Positions 33,770 to 45,514 are shown, numbered from the stretch's first letter. The stretch is DNA of 64,000 bases from Ornithodoros turicata (GCF_037126465.1 NW_026999401.1:766501-830500); one strand, 5' to 3'. Notes: a model not told the origin generated them from the sequence alone. Translations and numbers: made by a program.

Positions 33770-34690
33770 CAGTGATGGCCAGTAGTTAACTACGTGTACT
33801 TAAACTACCTGATTGTAGTTAAAAATTAGTTATCAACTACTTGCAGAAATGTAGTGGCAACTACTAGTTAAACTAATATTTTGAGCACTTAACTACGGTA
33901 GTTAGGTTACTGCAGGCGCCAACTACTTCCGATTTTGCCGAAAGCTTTACGGCACGTTTGTGCTTCCGACCTTTACCTTGAGCTACTTCTTTGATGAGAA
34001 CGGAGGTGCAGAGCAATTGTGCCGTGCATGTGTACTAAATGTTCACTTTTAATGCTTGTCTAGTGAAGCCTCATTTGCATGAATTTGCATTGAAACCGCA
34101 TAGGATGGCTACGTGATCGATATAGTCGTGGCTACGCGAAAATATTTTACGGTGCATAATGTAAAATCCCGAGACTACTCTCTTAGAAATGAACTTCACC
34201 ACATAGCACGCTCCTAGCCAACCATCATCCCGAATGACAACGTTCTCGCCCCTGATTTGATGAAAACGGGAGGAGGCGCCTATTTAGTGCCGTGCATAAT
34301 GGCACAAAATAGGCTCCTCCTCCCGTTTTCAACAAATCAGGGGCGAGAACGTTGTCATTCGGGACGATGGTTGGCTAGGAGCGTGCTATGTGGTGAAGTT
34401 TATTTTTAAGAGTGTAGGGAACACGAAAGGACAGACACAAACACGAAGTCTCAAAATTGCATCATCTTCACCAGCTCGCTTGCTTCCTAGCCGTTTTTTC
34501 ATTGTCATATTTTACGGTCCACAGTGACAACGTCAAGTAGTTATAGATGTAGTTAAAATACATTGCAGTAGTTAAAGAAGTAGTTTTTAACTACTCCCCT
34601 GAAAAATAGTTTAAGTTCTAGTTAAAGTACTCCATCACAAAGTAGTTAGTAGTTATAGTTAAACTACTGGTTAGTTAGTGGCCATCACGG
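33770..34690. mobile_element. hAT-type element with GTAGTTAACTAC subterminal repeats
   Basis: Begins CAGTGATGGCCAGTAGTTAA and ends in TTAGTTAGTGGCCATCACGG. The flanks CTGCTAAG (33762-33769) and CTGCCAAG (34691-34698) match at 7 of 8 bases. Both ends carry stacks of AGTAGTTAACTAC words. It is interrupted by Penelope-tail-like sequence and a foldback MITE. Confidence 0.8.
34178..34414. mobile_element. Foldback MITE family F, copy 1
   Basis: A 237-bp near-complete palindrome with arms containing TTCACCACATAGCACGCTCC and AGCCAACCATC. TA flanks both ends. It interrupts GAGACTAGGGAACACG, which is uninterrupted at 20674 and (reverse) at 25930. Confidence 0.9.
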
Positions 34691-34964
34691 CTGCCAAGAA
34701 TATGGCGCCACGCCAACACGATGTGGGAATGAGGACGACACAACGCAAAACTTCCAACCGTTTACTACACAAGAAAAAAACCTACAGGTGTCAATCCACC
34801 ACTTACCCCTTGTAAACATCTTTTCACGCGTGAGCCAATTTAGGCTCCGGCATATGTCTCTGAAGAGTAACAAGCGACTGTTCTCATCAGACATACCGAG
34901 CACGAAACCGGACCACTAACTACATTGAGTTTCCCTTCCGACACTCCTGTCGACTCGTTAGAGG

Positions 34965-35682
34965 CAGACTTGTGCCCGTTACTCGAAAAATGTAATTGAT
35001 TACCGTTACCGTTACTTCTGTGGCAAAAGTAATTGATTACCATTACCAATTACTCGACTTCAAATGTAATTGAGTAACGAGTAGAAAAGTAACGCGTTAC
35101 TTCGGTCGTTACTCTGCATTCACGCAAATTATAACCGTCTTTGTGTGCCTCAGAAAAAAAAAAAAAAAAAGGTTTAACAGCGGAACAGCTGAAATAACAA
35201 GACAAACAAAAACACATAGGACAAGGAGATCTGACTGTACGCCCGGGAAGACGTTGACCCGATTGTGGAAGAGCATTGCTTGGAACTTCCCCATGACTCA
35301 CTACACCCCCAAAACTTCAGGTACTATCACACTGGTGTAGGAAGAGATTAGGTAGAGAGACTCTGAAATTCCAGAGCGTTATTACGATGACCTCCGCTTG
35401 CTATAGTAGAACAGCCCAACAAAGGCTGATGGCACCAGAGGCTTGACTTGGGGCAGAACATCTGAAAGATAAGCCAATCTCGACCGGAAAAGTAATCAAT
35501 TACTGAGTAATCGATTACTCAGAAAAGTAATTGATTACTCGAAAAATTACTTTGACACTAAAGTAACTGATTACTCGAAAAATTACTTTGACACTAAAGT
35601 AACTGATTACTCGAAAAAATACTCAAAAAGGTAATTGATTACAAGTAACGCAATTACTAGGAACGCGTTACGCACAAGTCTG
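34965..35682. mobile_element. hAT-type element with GTAATTGATTAC subterminal repeats and perfect 8-bp duplication
   Basis: Ends CAGACTTGTGC and GCACAAGTCTG are perfect inverted repeats. GTTAGAGG flanks both sides (34957-34964 and 35683-35690). Subterminal zones hold multiple GTAATTGATTAC and GTAACGCGTTAC palindromes. The 718-bp element has no protein. It resembles the 27157-32364 element at both ends. Confidence 0.92.
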
Positions 35683-36179
35683 GTTAGAGGTGCCACAGCA
35701 GAATGCAGGTCACGTGATGAATCCAGTGAGAGGTTCGCGAGCGTGACTTGGACCAAATGATCGCTTTCGAAGCTCTCCTTCGCAGTTATTGGGGGCCCAC
35801 CAAAAGGAGCAACACGTTTTCATCTACGCGGAAGTCGTCGGCTATCATTTATGGCCTGCATCTGTTGTGTATGAGAAGGCAATAAGCCGTGGGCAAAAAC
35901 CGACGCGGAAACGGGTGTAATTGCTTCCATAGGACTTCAACTGCAGTTAGATATATATTTTTCAGTGCCTAGTTAAAGTACCGTATTACATCCCTGATAA
36001 CTCGCATGTACAACCTTTCATGATTGTATCTGCAAAGTTTAGCTATACAATTGATTTACTGAAGAGTAGTGCCATATTCTTTCCATACGTTTTGTCGTCG
36101 CGCGGAGATGATGTTTGTGAAATAGATTACGGGAATTTCTGAACGACATTTTAGTGTAGGAAGGGATCGACATGCTATA

Positions 36180-36438
36180 CACTCTAAAAACAGCACTTCA
36201 CCGTATAGCACGCTGTGCGCCAACCATTGCCGCGAATGATATGGTTATCTCTGCTGATTCGAAGAGAAGGGTGGGCGTACGCCTTTTTGTGGCAATTTAG
36301 ATATATGAAAATTGCCACAAAAAGGCGTATGCCCCCCCCCCCTTCCCTCTCTTCGAATCAGAAGCGATAATCATATCATTCGCGGCAATGGTTGGCGCAC
36401 AGCGTGCTATGCGGTGAAGTGCTCTTTTTAGAGAGCAG
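36180..36438. mobile_element. Foldback MITE family F, divergent copy (CACTCTAAAAAC type)
   Basis: TA-flanked palindrome with arms containing GCACGCTGTGCGCCAACCAT and a core GGCGTACGCCTTTTTGTGGC. The closest relative in the window is 49372-49604. Confidence 0.85.
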
Positions 36439-36439
36439 T

Positions 36440-37350
36440 ATTTCAAGAGACTGAAGCTTCCTGATGCTTCAATGTTTGTAAATTAAATTAATAGGTATTT
36501 CCTCGCCCTCCTTCTAACGATAACTACGGGAAACGACTACCCCCACCCCCTCCCCAACCCGCCCCGGTGTCCTCACGCGCTAAAGTGTGACAAGCACGTG
36601 ATGCAATAGTTGTCGGACAGTGCAAGCGCTAAAATGAAAAGTAAGGTTCATGAATCAGGTTTCTTTTCACCTTCTTTTTGCTTCTTAATGGGGGGGAGGG
36701 GGTACACTCCATCTTGGACAGCATGCTACATGCACTATCTAGGGCCGCATCGCCCTATGAAGTAGCCTGTGACGACAGATATTGAAGGGAGGCCAGGGCA
36801 TCCGAGCCCCATTGATGACTAAGTTTTGCGGTATTACTAGTTACGTTCAAATGTAATTGTAACCGTAAGTAGTGTATTATTTTGTCAAGATAGCTAGCTG
36901 GAACTCTAGCGTAGTTTCTTTTTAAAAGTACCTTAGTGACCCAACCCACGACTGCCACTCGGTGTGTTGTTTCCCGGCACGGCGGATATGCCCCGATATG
37001 CGTTACAGTGTTGTACATAGCGGAGCTACTGGGCAGCGCAACTGGCTCCTTTTCATTTTTATTTTTCGCTAACGTATTCGCTATACTCTCTTTTTCTTTT
37101 TCAGTAGTGGAGAAGCCCCACTGGTGGATTTTAAATTTTGCGCTACAAATTCGCGTAGCGGTTGACTTTTTTTCATCTACCCCTCTTGCTGCTTTCCATG
37201 GAAGACCCAGAACACGGGTACTGCACCCCTGTTTCCCCCCCTTTTCACTATTTCCTTTTCCTTCTTTCTTTTGTTTATTTTCAGTTTCCTTCTTTGTTAT
37301 CCTTTCTTCCTTACCCTCTTCCTTCAGTTTATCTTTTTCTTTATTTCTCT
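36440..37350. other. Non-coding stretch, C- and T-rich toward 37100-37350
   Basis: Pyrimidine-rich sequence dominates from 37060 to 37430. The open frame at 36936-37376 (+) is mostly Phe/Ser/Leu from CT-rich low-complexity DNA and is unlikely to be a gene. Confidence 0.45.
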
Positions 37351-37353
37351 TTT

Positions 37354-37432
37354 TCGGAATAGCAAGCAGGCAATAGCCTGGCTGACATTTCCTTCCTTCC
37401 TTTTTCTTTCACTCTATTAAACGTATCCCCCC
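37354..37432 (+). repeat. Retroelement 3'-end-like repeat, copy 2
   Basis: Matches 15421-15505 in order: GGAATAGCAAGC, TAGCCTGGCTGAC, a TTCC-rich run, then TATTAAACGTATCCCCCC. Confidence 0.5.
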
Positions 37433-38430
37433 ACCAACCCCCGAAACCCGGCGAAAAAACTGAAAGAAACGCCGGCACGTTATGCGAACACGTTTTCCTC
37501 CTATTTATTCTGCTTTCTTACCGCTATGGGGTAGCGTTCCACTCCTAGACTGGAAAACCTCCCCACTTCATCATCAGAATATATATGTTGTTGTTGTTCA
37601 CCGTTCATGCAGACATGCACGGCGATTGTTCTTTGACTTTCCCGCGGATTAGGAGCGGACGACCCTGCGAAAGCCAAAATTCGCGAATAGTACCTCAAAA
37701 TTATACCGTTGGCTCGTTCATGTCAGCTGGCTTCTCTCTATACGTACGTAGCATTATGGCTCAGCAGCAGCATAATTTAACATTTTCAATATTGCTAGTT
37801 ACTTTCTCAAGTAACTTCGCCAAAGTAACTTGCGCAAATTTTCAAGTTACGTTCTCTTTGGCTTCTCGTCCACGAAGAACGCGGGTCTGTTCTTTTTTTT
37901 TTTTTTTTTCATTAAAAAGGCGATGGCAGTTAGCCCGTCGCTTGCACGTGTGCGGCGCCTGCTCCTCTTTTGTCGTTGCTGCGCGGTGAGCGTGGTAAAT
38001 GCCACCGAGCTGCCGAGTTTTCGACCTGCGTGGTGACACCCCCATATTTTTTTTTATCAATCAATCAATCGACCTGTGTTTGAGAGTCGCAGCAGGGCAT
38101 TCATTCTTTCGGTGGTTTGGGCATTTTTAATGGGGGAGGGATCTGTGCAATTTGATAAAATGCTTCGGCCGCACTTGGCAAGGTTCTACGAAATGTGCGC
38201 GGGTGAACTTCAAATTCGGATGCTTGCTTTGTACTCCATTGACAGAGTATTTTCGGACCTCAAGGCCGTCCAACGCACAGGCGCTGAATGCGTGGGGACT
38301 CGGCGCCCTGATCCCCATCCCCAACTCACCCTCGGGAAACATTCCCATGGGGGGACCCTTCGAGAAGTCCACGCAGCTGGCACTCAACATGAATGTTTCG
38401 AGGGACATCCTAAAAAACGCACGTTTCCTG

Positions 38431-38667
38431 CACTCTTAAAAATGAACTTCACCACATAGCACGCTCCTAGCCAACCATCATCCCGAATGACAACGTTCTC
38501 GCCCCTGATTTGTTGAAAACGGGAGGAGGAGCCTATTTTGTGCCATTATGCACGGCACAAAATAGGCTCCTCCTCTCGTTTTCAACAAATCTAGGGCGAG
38601 AACGTTGTCATTCGGGATGATGGTTGGCTAGGAGCGTGCTGTGTGGTGAAGTTCATTTTTAAGAGTG
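38431..38667. mobile_element. Foldback MITE family F, copy 2
   Basis: 237-bp palindrome starting CACTCTTAAAAATGAACTTC. The core GGAGGAGCCTATTTTGTGCC is repeated in reverse. The flanks are TG on both sides rather than TA. Confidence 0.9.
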
Positions 38668-39488
38668 TGCGAATGAGTAGGAAAATCTAGCAAAAATCTG
38701 CCTCACATCGTTACAACACGGAATCCGCGGCACCCTACTCGACCTCCGTGTATGAACTGGGGGGGGAGGCGTTCTTCCTCGGGCCCCCTCGGGCAGATTG
38801 AAAACTCTCCGCGTATGGCCCAACGCGATCAAGCATGTACATGAACCAGCGGCATGGGGGGGTGGGGGGGGATAACGTTGGGTAGACGAGGGGTCTGCCT
38901 GCCCAGAGCCGTTTATAGAGAGAGTTTGGCCATTAGGAGGAGCCTAACTTGAACCGCGTCATGCGACGTCACGGCTGAACGACCTCCCTCGCCGCGCTCA
39001 ATTGTTGTCCAGTCGTCAACCGGTCGCCGACGCCATGTTGATGCAAAGCGTTGGTCAAGGGGAAGCGATGCAAGGGGGAAGACACGTGCGTACCGCGTCC
39101 TTCGAGACCCCTTCGTCCTTGAATCTTTTCAGTTTGGTAACAAAGCCCCCATTTCACAGGCGCCTGTGGGCCATAAGCCGGCGACTCTGGTAGATTACAT
39201 TGAGCGCGACAAAAGTACATGCCGACCAGCCGGTGAACTGCATCAAGATGGCGCCTACCTGCTGGCTGATAAGCGGATTTCGCTTGGATTCAGGCTTTTT
39301 GGGGGTGCAACACCGACTCTGACGTCAAAACAGGCTCCGCCCGTGAAGCGGCAGAAGATCAAAAGATGGCCAAACTCTCTCTATATACGGCTCTGTGCCT
39401 GCCTAGCTGGCGGCATGTTGCTCGGGGGGTGGGGAGGGGAGAGGGAGGGAGAGAAGGGGAGATTATACCCCAGTCACACGGCAAATTG

Positions 39489-40228
39489 AGGGTCGATTCG
39501 TACGATGCAACTTTTTGCTGCAACTTAGTTCCCGCTACAGTTGCGCGCAACCGAAGTTGCACCAAAAATGTCCCTTACATACGGCGAGCAACTCGGAATG
39601 CCGTAGTTGTCACCGAGCTCGCCAGATGGCGCGAAGAAACATCATTTTCGTCCGATCGCACTGCGACTTCCGCTCGTTACGACTTAAATGCGTTGCGAGT
39701 TTGATAATTTTGCATAATTTCCACTGGTCAGTGATAATTTCATCGTCTCGCGTACTGCCGCTGCAATAACTGACACATGGAAGTCTTCCTGATTGGTCGC
39801 GCTTGCAAGGCGGAGCCGTGTGACTGACAGGTTGCAGCTAGAGTTGCAGGAGAAATCGCTCGTGAAGCGATCGGCTGTGCAACTCCTGCAACTCGAGTTT
39901 CGCAACTACACTCTTAAAAATGAACTTCACCACATAGCACGCTCCTAGCCAACCATCACCCCGAATGACAACGTTCTCGCCCTAGATTTGTTGAAAACGG
40001 GAGGAGGAGCCTATTTTGTGCTCATTATGCACGGCACAAAATAGGCTCCTTCTCCCGTTTTCAACAAATCAGGGGCGAGAACGTTGTCATTCGGGGTGAT
40101 GGTTGGCTAGGAGCGTGCTATGCGGTGAAGTTCATTTTTAAGAGTGTAAAGCTTCGCGTTCACACGGTGCAACTTGGTGGCGTAACCTGGTTGCGCCCAA
40201 TTAAAGTTGCGTCGTGTGAATCGACCCT
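39489..40228. mobile_element. TIR element carrying a nested foldback MITE
   Basis: Begins AGGGTCGATTCGTACGATGC and ends with the complement of AGGGTCGATTCACACGACGC. GTTGCA/TGCAAC words are frequent inside both arms. Target duplication not clear. A family F MITE sits inside at 39909-40146. Confidence 0.65.
39909..40146. mobile_element. Foldback MITE family F, copy 3
   Basis: 238-bp palindrome, TA on both sides (39907-39908 and 40147-40148), with the same GGAGGAGCCTATTTTGTG core as copies 1 and 2. Confidence 0.92.
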
Positions 40229-40579
40229 GAATTTCATTCCCAGAGAATGATATTCGCACTGAATGGCATTCGTTTCGTGTCACATGGTGAAATCAAATGG
40301 CAATGCATGCGAATGATTTTCGCCCAGCGAATGAGTTCGGGGAGCTCATTCACTTTTCCCTTTCCCACCGACAGCGTACCCTCGCAGTAGAGAGGTATCA
40401 AAAACAACAACGACAAACCGTTCGAAGAAATGAAAGACGAGTGTGAAGTTGTGCTCCAATATTTTATCCCGAATGTGATAACTTTTGACGCGAAGGAAGG
40501 AAGGCCAAACACTGTTTTTCGGAGAACTACCCTATAGTTCCCAGTCGCCACGTTGCCAAGTGCGGTGCAGGTAGGCTTC

Positions 40580-41575
40580 TTAGTTGTCCTTGCTTGTGGT
40601 ACTTAGCCATTTAAGGCTGTAAAGCACAGTCGCCCTCACCAACGCCGCGTGAACTGCGAGCAGGGAACGCTGATCACAGCCACATCCTGAGCCAGAAAGA
40701 TGTTGAATTGCGGGGAGCCATCGCTGCACTTTAGTTTCAAAGTGTTTAATGTGGCAAGCCCTGCGCAAGTCCGAGTCGATTACCACGCCAAGGAAGCGGT
40801 GGAAGCGTACCGGCTCAAGCTTCTTGGCACCAACCCAAAGAGGAAAATTGGTCATAGCTTTGCACGTGCAAGGGAGCTCGACGCACTTTTCAGGTGAAAG
40901 GTCCATCACAAGGTGCGTGAGGTACGTATGTACATTATTTAAAGCGACCTGCAGGCGGCACTGTATGGCTGGGCGTGATTTTCCCACTGTCCCAAGGGCG
41001 ACGTCATCTGCATGCACGGAAAACGACACTTTGCGAGGAATTACTGATTGCAGGCCTGCCATCACCACATTAAAGAATATCGGACTGAGAATACTTGCTT
41101 GGGGGACCCCTTGATGAACAGGATGCTGAGGGCTTTGGCCTTGGGGCATACGGACAGCGACAGTTCGGTTCGTCAGGAAGTCTTGGAGCCAGAGGAAGAG
41201 CCGACCGGATACCTCAGACGAGCCCAAGGCGTGCAGAACACAAATGTGCGAGACGGTATCATATGCGCGCTTGATGTCGAGGAAAACCGATAGGACGATT
41301 CGCCGATGGGCACGAGCATGTTGGACTGTAGAGACTAGGTCGAGAACTGGATCCATGTAGCTTCGGTGGCGGCGAAATCCAGCCATTTCATGAGGGAACG
41401 CACGTTGTTTTTCGAGCCACCAGTCGAGGCGATGTAAAACCATTCTCTCCATCTGTTTTCCCATACAGCTTGTCAGGCTCACAGGGAGAAAGGAGGATAG
41501 GGCATTTGGGTGCTTGCCTGGTTTCAAGATGGCTCCACTTGGTCCTGCACCTGGTCCTGCATTCTTCGTACTTTA
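40580..41575 (-). pseudogene. Reverse transcriptase fragment of a second, Jockey/I/CR1-like LINE
   Basis: An open frame of 315 codons covers RT motifs in order: KPGKHPNALSSF, AGFRRHRS, LDIKRAYDTVS, QGVPQASILSPIFFNV, SVHADDVAL (the F/Y-ADD catalytic box, with His before ADD) and FHRFLGVVIDSD. The frame continues upstream as PSGAIL to about 41575. Endonuclease and C-terminal parts are absent, so it is truncated on both sides. It differs clearly from the Tx1-like LINE at 885-5665, which has RQGCPLSP and AYADD. The QAS in place of the usual QGS/QGC in the QG box and the His in the active-site motif suggest decay. Confidence 0.88.
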
Positions 41576-41710
41576 TCTACTTTATCACGGGGATTGCAGG
41601 ATCAAAAGCTCGACTATCGCTCGAGGGTGCGTGACATTGACAGGCGAGACACAATGTAATCGGGGTCGATTACTTTGACGAGAATAGGGCCCGAGGAGTT
41701 GACTGTGGTA

Positions 41711-41958
41711 CACTCTTAAAAATGAACTTCACCGCATAGCACGCTCCTAGCCAACCATAATCTCGAATGACATCGTTATCTGCCCTGATTTGTTGAAAAC
41801 GGGAGGCGTACGCCTTTTTTGTGACAATTATGAACCGCATAAGTGTCACAAAACGGCGTACGCCCCCTGCTTTCAACAAATCAGGGCAGATAACGATGTC
41901 ATTCGAAATTATGGTTGGCTAGGAGCGTGCTGTGTGGTGAAGTTCATTTTTAAGAATG
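41711..41958. mobile_element. Foldback MITE family F, copy 4 (GGCGTACGCC core)
   Basis: Palindrome of 248 bp with TA flanks. It shares terminal arms with copies 1-3 but its core is GGCGTACGCCTTTTTTGTGA, as in 48638-48810. Confidence 0.9.
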
Positions 41959-42007
41959 TAGCAAGTAAAGGCACTGGTAAAAAAAGAGCTCGAAAAGGTA
42001 GGGGACA

Positions 42008-42238
42008 CACTGTTAAAACAGAACTTCACATGGCACGCTCCTAGCCAACCAACCACCATTCCGAATGATAGCACTGTGTGTCGTTAAAAATGGAAGGCGG
42101 CGCCTATTTGGGACACATTTTGCGTATCCCAAATAGGCGCCTCCCACAACTTGGAACAAACCAGGACACAGAATGGTATCATTCGGAATGCTGGTTGGCT
42201 AGGAACGTGCTATGCGGTGACGTTCTGTTTTAACTGTG
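42008..42238. mobile_element. Foldback MITE family F, divergent copy (CACTGTTAAAACAG type)
   Basis: Palindrome with arms containing GGCACGCTCCTAGCCAACCA and the core GGCGCCTATTTGGGACAC. Terminal bases differ from the other copies. Confidence 0.82.
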
Positions 42239-42924
42239 CAGAGGGGAATCACCTTGAATTAGGCAGCGCCCTATCCCAGAGTCGAAGCTCAGAAACTGCC
42301 ATTGACGTACTAAGACTTTACTACCTTCAACTTTACGACTGCAGTCGTAAGACTTTATGAGTGCCACGCAGATGCTGCTGGGCCTCCGTGTCCGTCGCTA
42401 AAGTTAGCGGCGGTTCTGTACAATAACTGCGATACTATGCCTTTCCAGTATCAACCATAGTCCGTGTCTTGTTTAAACGCCCCTTAGTTCACATTGTCGC
42501 GTCTGTCACAGAGTTTGATGCCCCCGTGTTTCCGGGTTTCGTCACGTTCTGAGCATCGGGTTATTTCGGGAACTGTAACGTAGGGTAAGATCGGAAGATA
42601 TTGGGTGGGAGGATCTATTTTTGAGTGGAGAACTTAAAAAAAGAAAAGAAAAGAAAGAAACTCGATTCTCACATTCACACAAAGTACGAGATGCCGAAAG
42701 CGTGCACTGAGCGTGCGGCGCCTAGCGTTCTACAGTGCTCGTATTGGCGCCTTGGCAATTTCATTTTCCTGTTGTTGTTTTTTTTTTGCTTTTTTTTAGG
42801 TTTTGCACTAAATGAGAGGATGATGCAAACGGCGGTAAAAACGAGCTTTGCGTGGTTTGAACCTACAGAACACAAGGATCTACGTACATCCAAAGCCTCA
42901 ATTTGCCTAAGAAATTAACGACGA

Positions 42925-43560
42925 AAGATGAAATTCACTGAAAAGGTTAGCCAGCTGTAGGACTCGAACCCAAAGCTTCTGGATTGCCTGTCCAGGGCTC
43001 TACCAATTGAGGTAAGTTATTTTTTTTTGTAATTTTGTTTTATTTTCATAAAATTTATAAACCACGACCTGTGTGTATTTCTAGTAAAATGAACACATTG
43101 TGCTGTCGACTGTTGACGGTGGCTCTGCCGACCTGGTGCTTATTTTCTCTTTTTCCCCGGCATTACACTGTTCTTCATCCAACATCCGAATGTTTTTGGC
43201 TGGAGCTGCCTAATTATAGGCTGAAGTTCTTCCCATTTTCGTTCATCACGAAGCCTCTCCTTCCCAATTAGTGAGAGCGTCCAGCAAAGCTTCCCTTTCA
43301 GGTAGATAACCGGCGACTGCACCCCTGCATGACACTCTACCCGCGCCGTCCTCGACTTCCATAAAGCATGTAGCCCGGCCATTAGTATAACACATTGCAC
43401 TTCGACGTGCTCTTTGTTCGAGCAGTTGAGGAACTTCAGCAATTCATATGTGATTTCCAATTGAGCTAAGTTAACACGCCTTCTGAGGGACTTCCAAGGG
43501 TGCGTCATCTGAAGGGACAAACCACCCACGCTCTCTCACTCGTGCTCCTTTCAGTGGGCT
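42925..43560 (-). repeat. tRNA-like dispersed repeat, copy 1, split by a LINE fragment
   Basis: Minus-strand order is GTTTGTCCCTTCAGATGACG, GCGTGTTAACTTAGCTCAATTGG, LINE fragment, then TAGAGCCCTGGACAGGCAAT, box B GGGTTCGAGTCC and GGCTAACCTTTTCAGTGA. The tRNA part folds with a 7-bp acceptor GTTAACT/AGCTGGC (one mismatch) and a 5-bp anticodon stem. Loop position 33 is A rather than the universal T, so it is not a normal tRNA gene. The same order occurs at 46170-46300. Likely a tRNA-derived SINE. Confidence 0.7.
43020..43456 (-). mobile_element. 5'-truncated Tx1-like LINE fragment inserted in the tRNA-like repeat
   Basis: The minus strand encodes EITYELLKFL, AGLHALWKSRTARVECHAG and KTFGCW, aligning with the last roughly 100 residues of the 885-5665 ORF2 (AGLHALWKSRTARVECDVR ... 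KTFGC). It ends in AAAATAAAAC and an A tract. Flanking direct repeats of 17 bp (43003-43019 and 43457-43473) match except one base. The insertion falls in the D-arm of the tRNA-like region. Confidence 0.9.
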
Positions 43561-43904
43561 AAATTAAACTGATGGCGATAATAGCATCGAGAACTACACC
43601 AATCAGCAAGGCAGGCATAGAGCAAAATTGAACCTCTGTATGCAATAAGGGGATAAGTCGAAAAATACCAAACCGAGAAAAACGGCCTGATCTAATTGTG
43701 CGTTCCACTGACACACATTCATTTCCCGTTTTTTTTTTACGCTGATGTAGCCGACCAATAAACTGCAATACTGTCCTAACTTTTCTCTGGCAGATACATA
43801 CTGGTACATAGATGTCATTGCAGCGAAAAAAAGTAAAAATGGGATAAATCGACTTACCCCTTAATGCATACTCAGTGCGCCGTGGTGGGGGGGGGGGGGG
43901 GGTA

Positions 43905-45511
43905 CACCGGGTCTTTCAGTTAAATCCCCGGGCTACATAATTTGCGAACCGGTGCACCAATCTAATAACTTTCTTTTTCGCAAGTATCTGTCCAATACCG
44001 CCTACAAGATGCGCACCGCGTGAATGAGCGGGATGTGCTCATTATTTAAATAAAAATTCAAATGAGTTTCGCGAAAAAAGCTAACTTCTACAGCAGGGCG
44101 CCATCGGTATTAAATTGGGTACTACCCCTCGTGGGACCGTCAGTGGACACCTTTTAGAGAAAAATCTGCCACCATAGCGGGTCATTTGTTGCAGTAATTA
44201 ATTGGTTTCGGTTTACGTATTTTTGTCGCGGTGAAGCGCAAAAGGACGTAATTCATTGGTGGACATGGGAGTGAAAGAGCGTCCTTTTGCACTTCACCGC
44301 GACCAGCCGCGACCAAAATATGTAAACCGAAACCAATTACAGTCGACCCCCGTTTATCCGGACGGTGCCGTTCCCGGCGAAATCGTCCGGATACCGGGGC
44401 ATCCGGATAAATGAAACGACCGAATAGAGACGTCCTACAGAGCAAGGTTTAATTAAAACACAGAAATCTCGTCAATGACAGCTGTTACATAGTAGTGTAG
44501 GCACTCGATTCCTCCAAACTTTTGCTAATTGCATAGAGTTGAGCCCGCTGTTGCGCTGCTCGAAGAATGTCAGTGCGGTCGCAAAGTGTCAATGTCCAAG
44601 CCTTGTTTCTCACCGGCGTCATCGGCACCGTCTTGCTGCACATGATCGGAGGCAACAGCAGCAATCACACCGTCATCAGTCATAGCTGCACACGCGTCAT
44701 CATCCTTATCAACGTCAACGTAGTCAGAAACCGCAGCATCATCTACGGCAGTCGCAGTGAGCCTCTGCATCAGGAATCGCAGCTCAACGGGCCGTAAGCA
44801 GCAGGCCCTCGGGTTGGAGTTTTCCCCTCTAGAACCGGACAGTTCCTCGAGATTATTTCCAAATGACTCGACTGGTCAACGTGCCCCAACGCACACAAAT
44901 AGAAAAGGGGGTCATCGTGCACGGTTGTCTCCCCTACGGAGGAATGTAGGTCCCTGAAGTGTGACGGGAATAACCCCGAAACAGCGAAAGGGTGACGAAG
45001 TGGGGTCAGCGTCTCCTCTTACTCACGGTAGTCCGGATAACTGAAGCTGGATTACAAGAATTTTCGACTTTCGTTCCCTGGAATTCTTGTCCGAGTCCGG
45101 AAGCTGAAGTCCGGATAAACGAGAACAAAATACATGGAGGAAAATCCGTTCCCGTGCCTTTTGTCCGGATACCGCGGGATCCGGATAAATGAAGTCCGGA
45201 TAAACGGGGGTCGACTGTAATTACTGCAACAAATGATCCGCTTCGGTTGCAGATTTTTCTCTAAGAGGTATCTACTGAAGGTCCCAGAAGGGGCAGTACC
45301 CATTTTAATGCCGACGGCGCCCGGCTTTAGAAGTTAGCTTTTTTCACGAAATCCATTTGAATTTTTATTTAAATAATGAGCACCTCCCGCTCATTCACGC
45401 GGTGCGCATCTTGTAGCCGGTATTGGACAGATACTTGTAAGAAAGAAAGTTATTCGATTGGTGCACTGGTTCGCGAATTATTTAGCCCGGGGATTTAACT
45501 GAAACACCCGG
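43905..45511. mobile_element. Foldback element with TA flanks, split by a pogo-type insertion
   Basis: Ends CACCGGGTCTTTCAGTTAAA and TTTAACTGAAACACCCGG are inverted, with TA outside each. Arms of about 350 bp can be matched throughout, for example GATGCGCACCGCGTGAATGA with its complement at about 45390. Without the nested pogo element it is a palindrome of about 730 bp. Confidence 0.82.
44340..45217 (-). mobile_element. pogo/Tigger-type element with a remnant transposase C-terminus
   Basis: Ends CAGTCGACCCCCGTTTATCC and its complement at 45217, TA on both sides, typical of pogo/Tigger. GTCCGGATA words fill both ends. On the minus strand, about 44770-44480 reads MQRLTATAVDDAAVSDYVDV and an acidic stretch, then LRAAQQRAQLYAISKSLEES. 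This looks like the acidic C-terminal tail of a Tigger-like transposase. The DDE domain is gone, so it is an internal-deletion derivative. Confidence 0.8.
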
Positions 45512-45514
45512 TAT

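Noticed and set aside
36936..37376. 146-codon open frame rich in Phe, Ser and Leu, resembling a membrane protein.
   Set aside because: It lies in CT-rich low-complexity DNA and has no domain. The composition explains the hydrophobic translation.
42950..43012. A functional tRNA gene on the minus strand.
   Set aside because: Loop position 33 is A, the T-stem has a mismatch and the region is split by a LINE fragment. It is a tRNA-like repeat.
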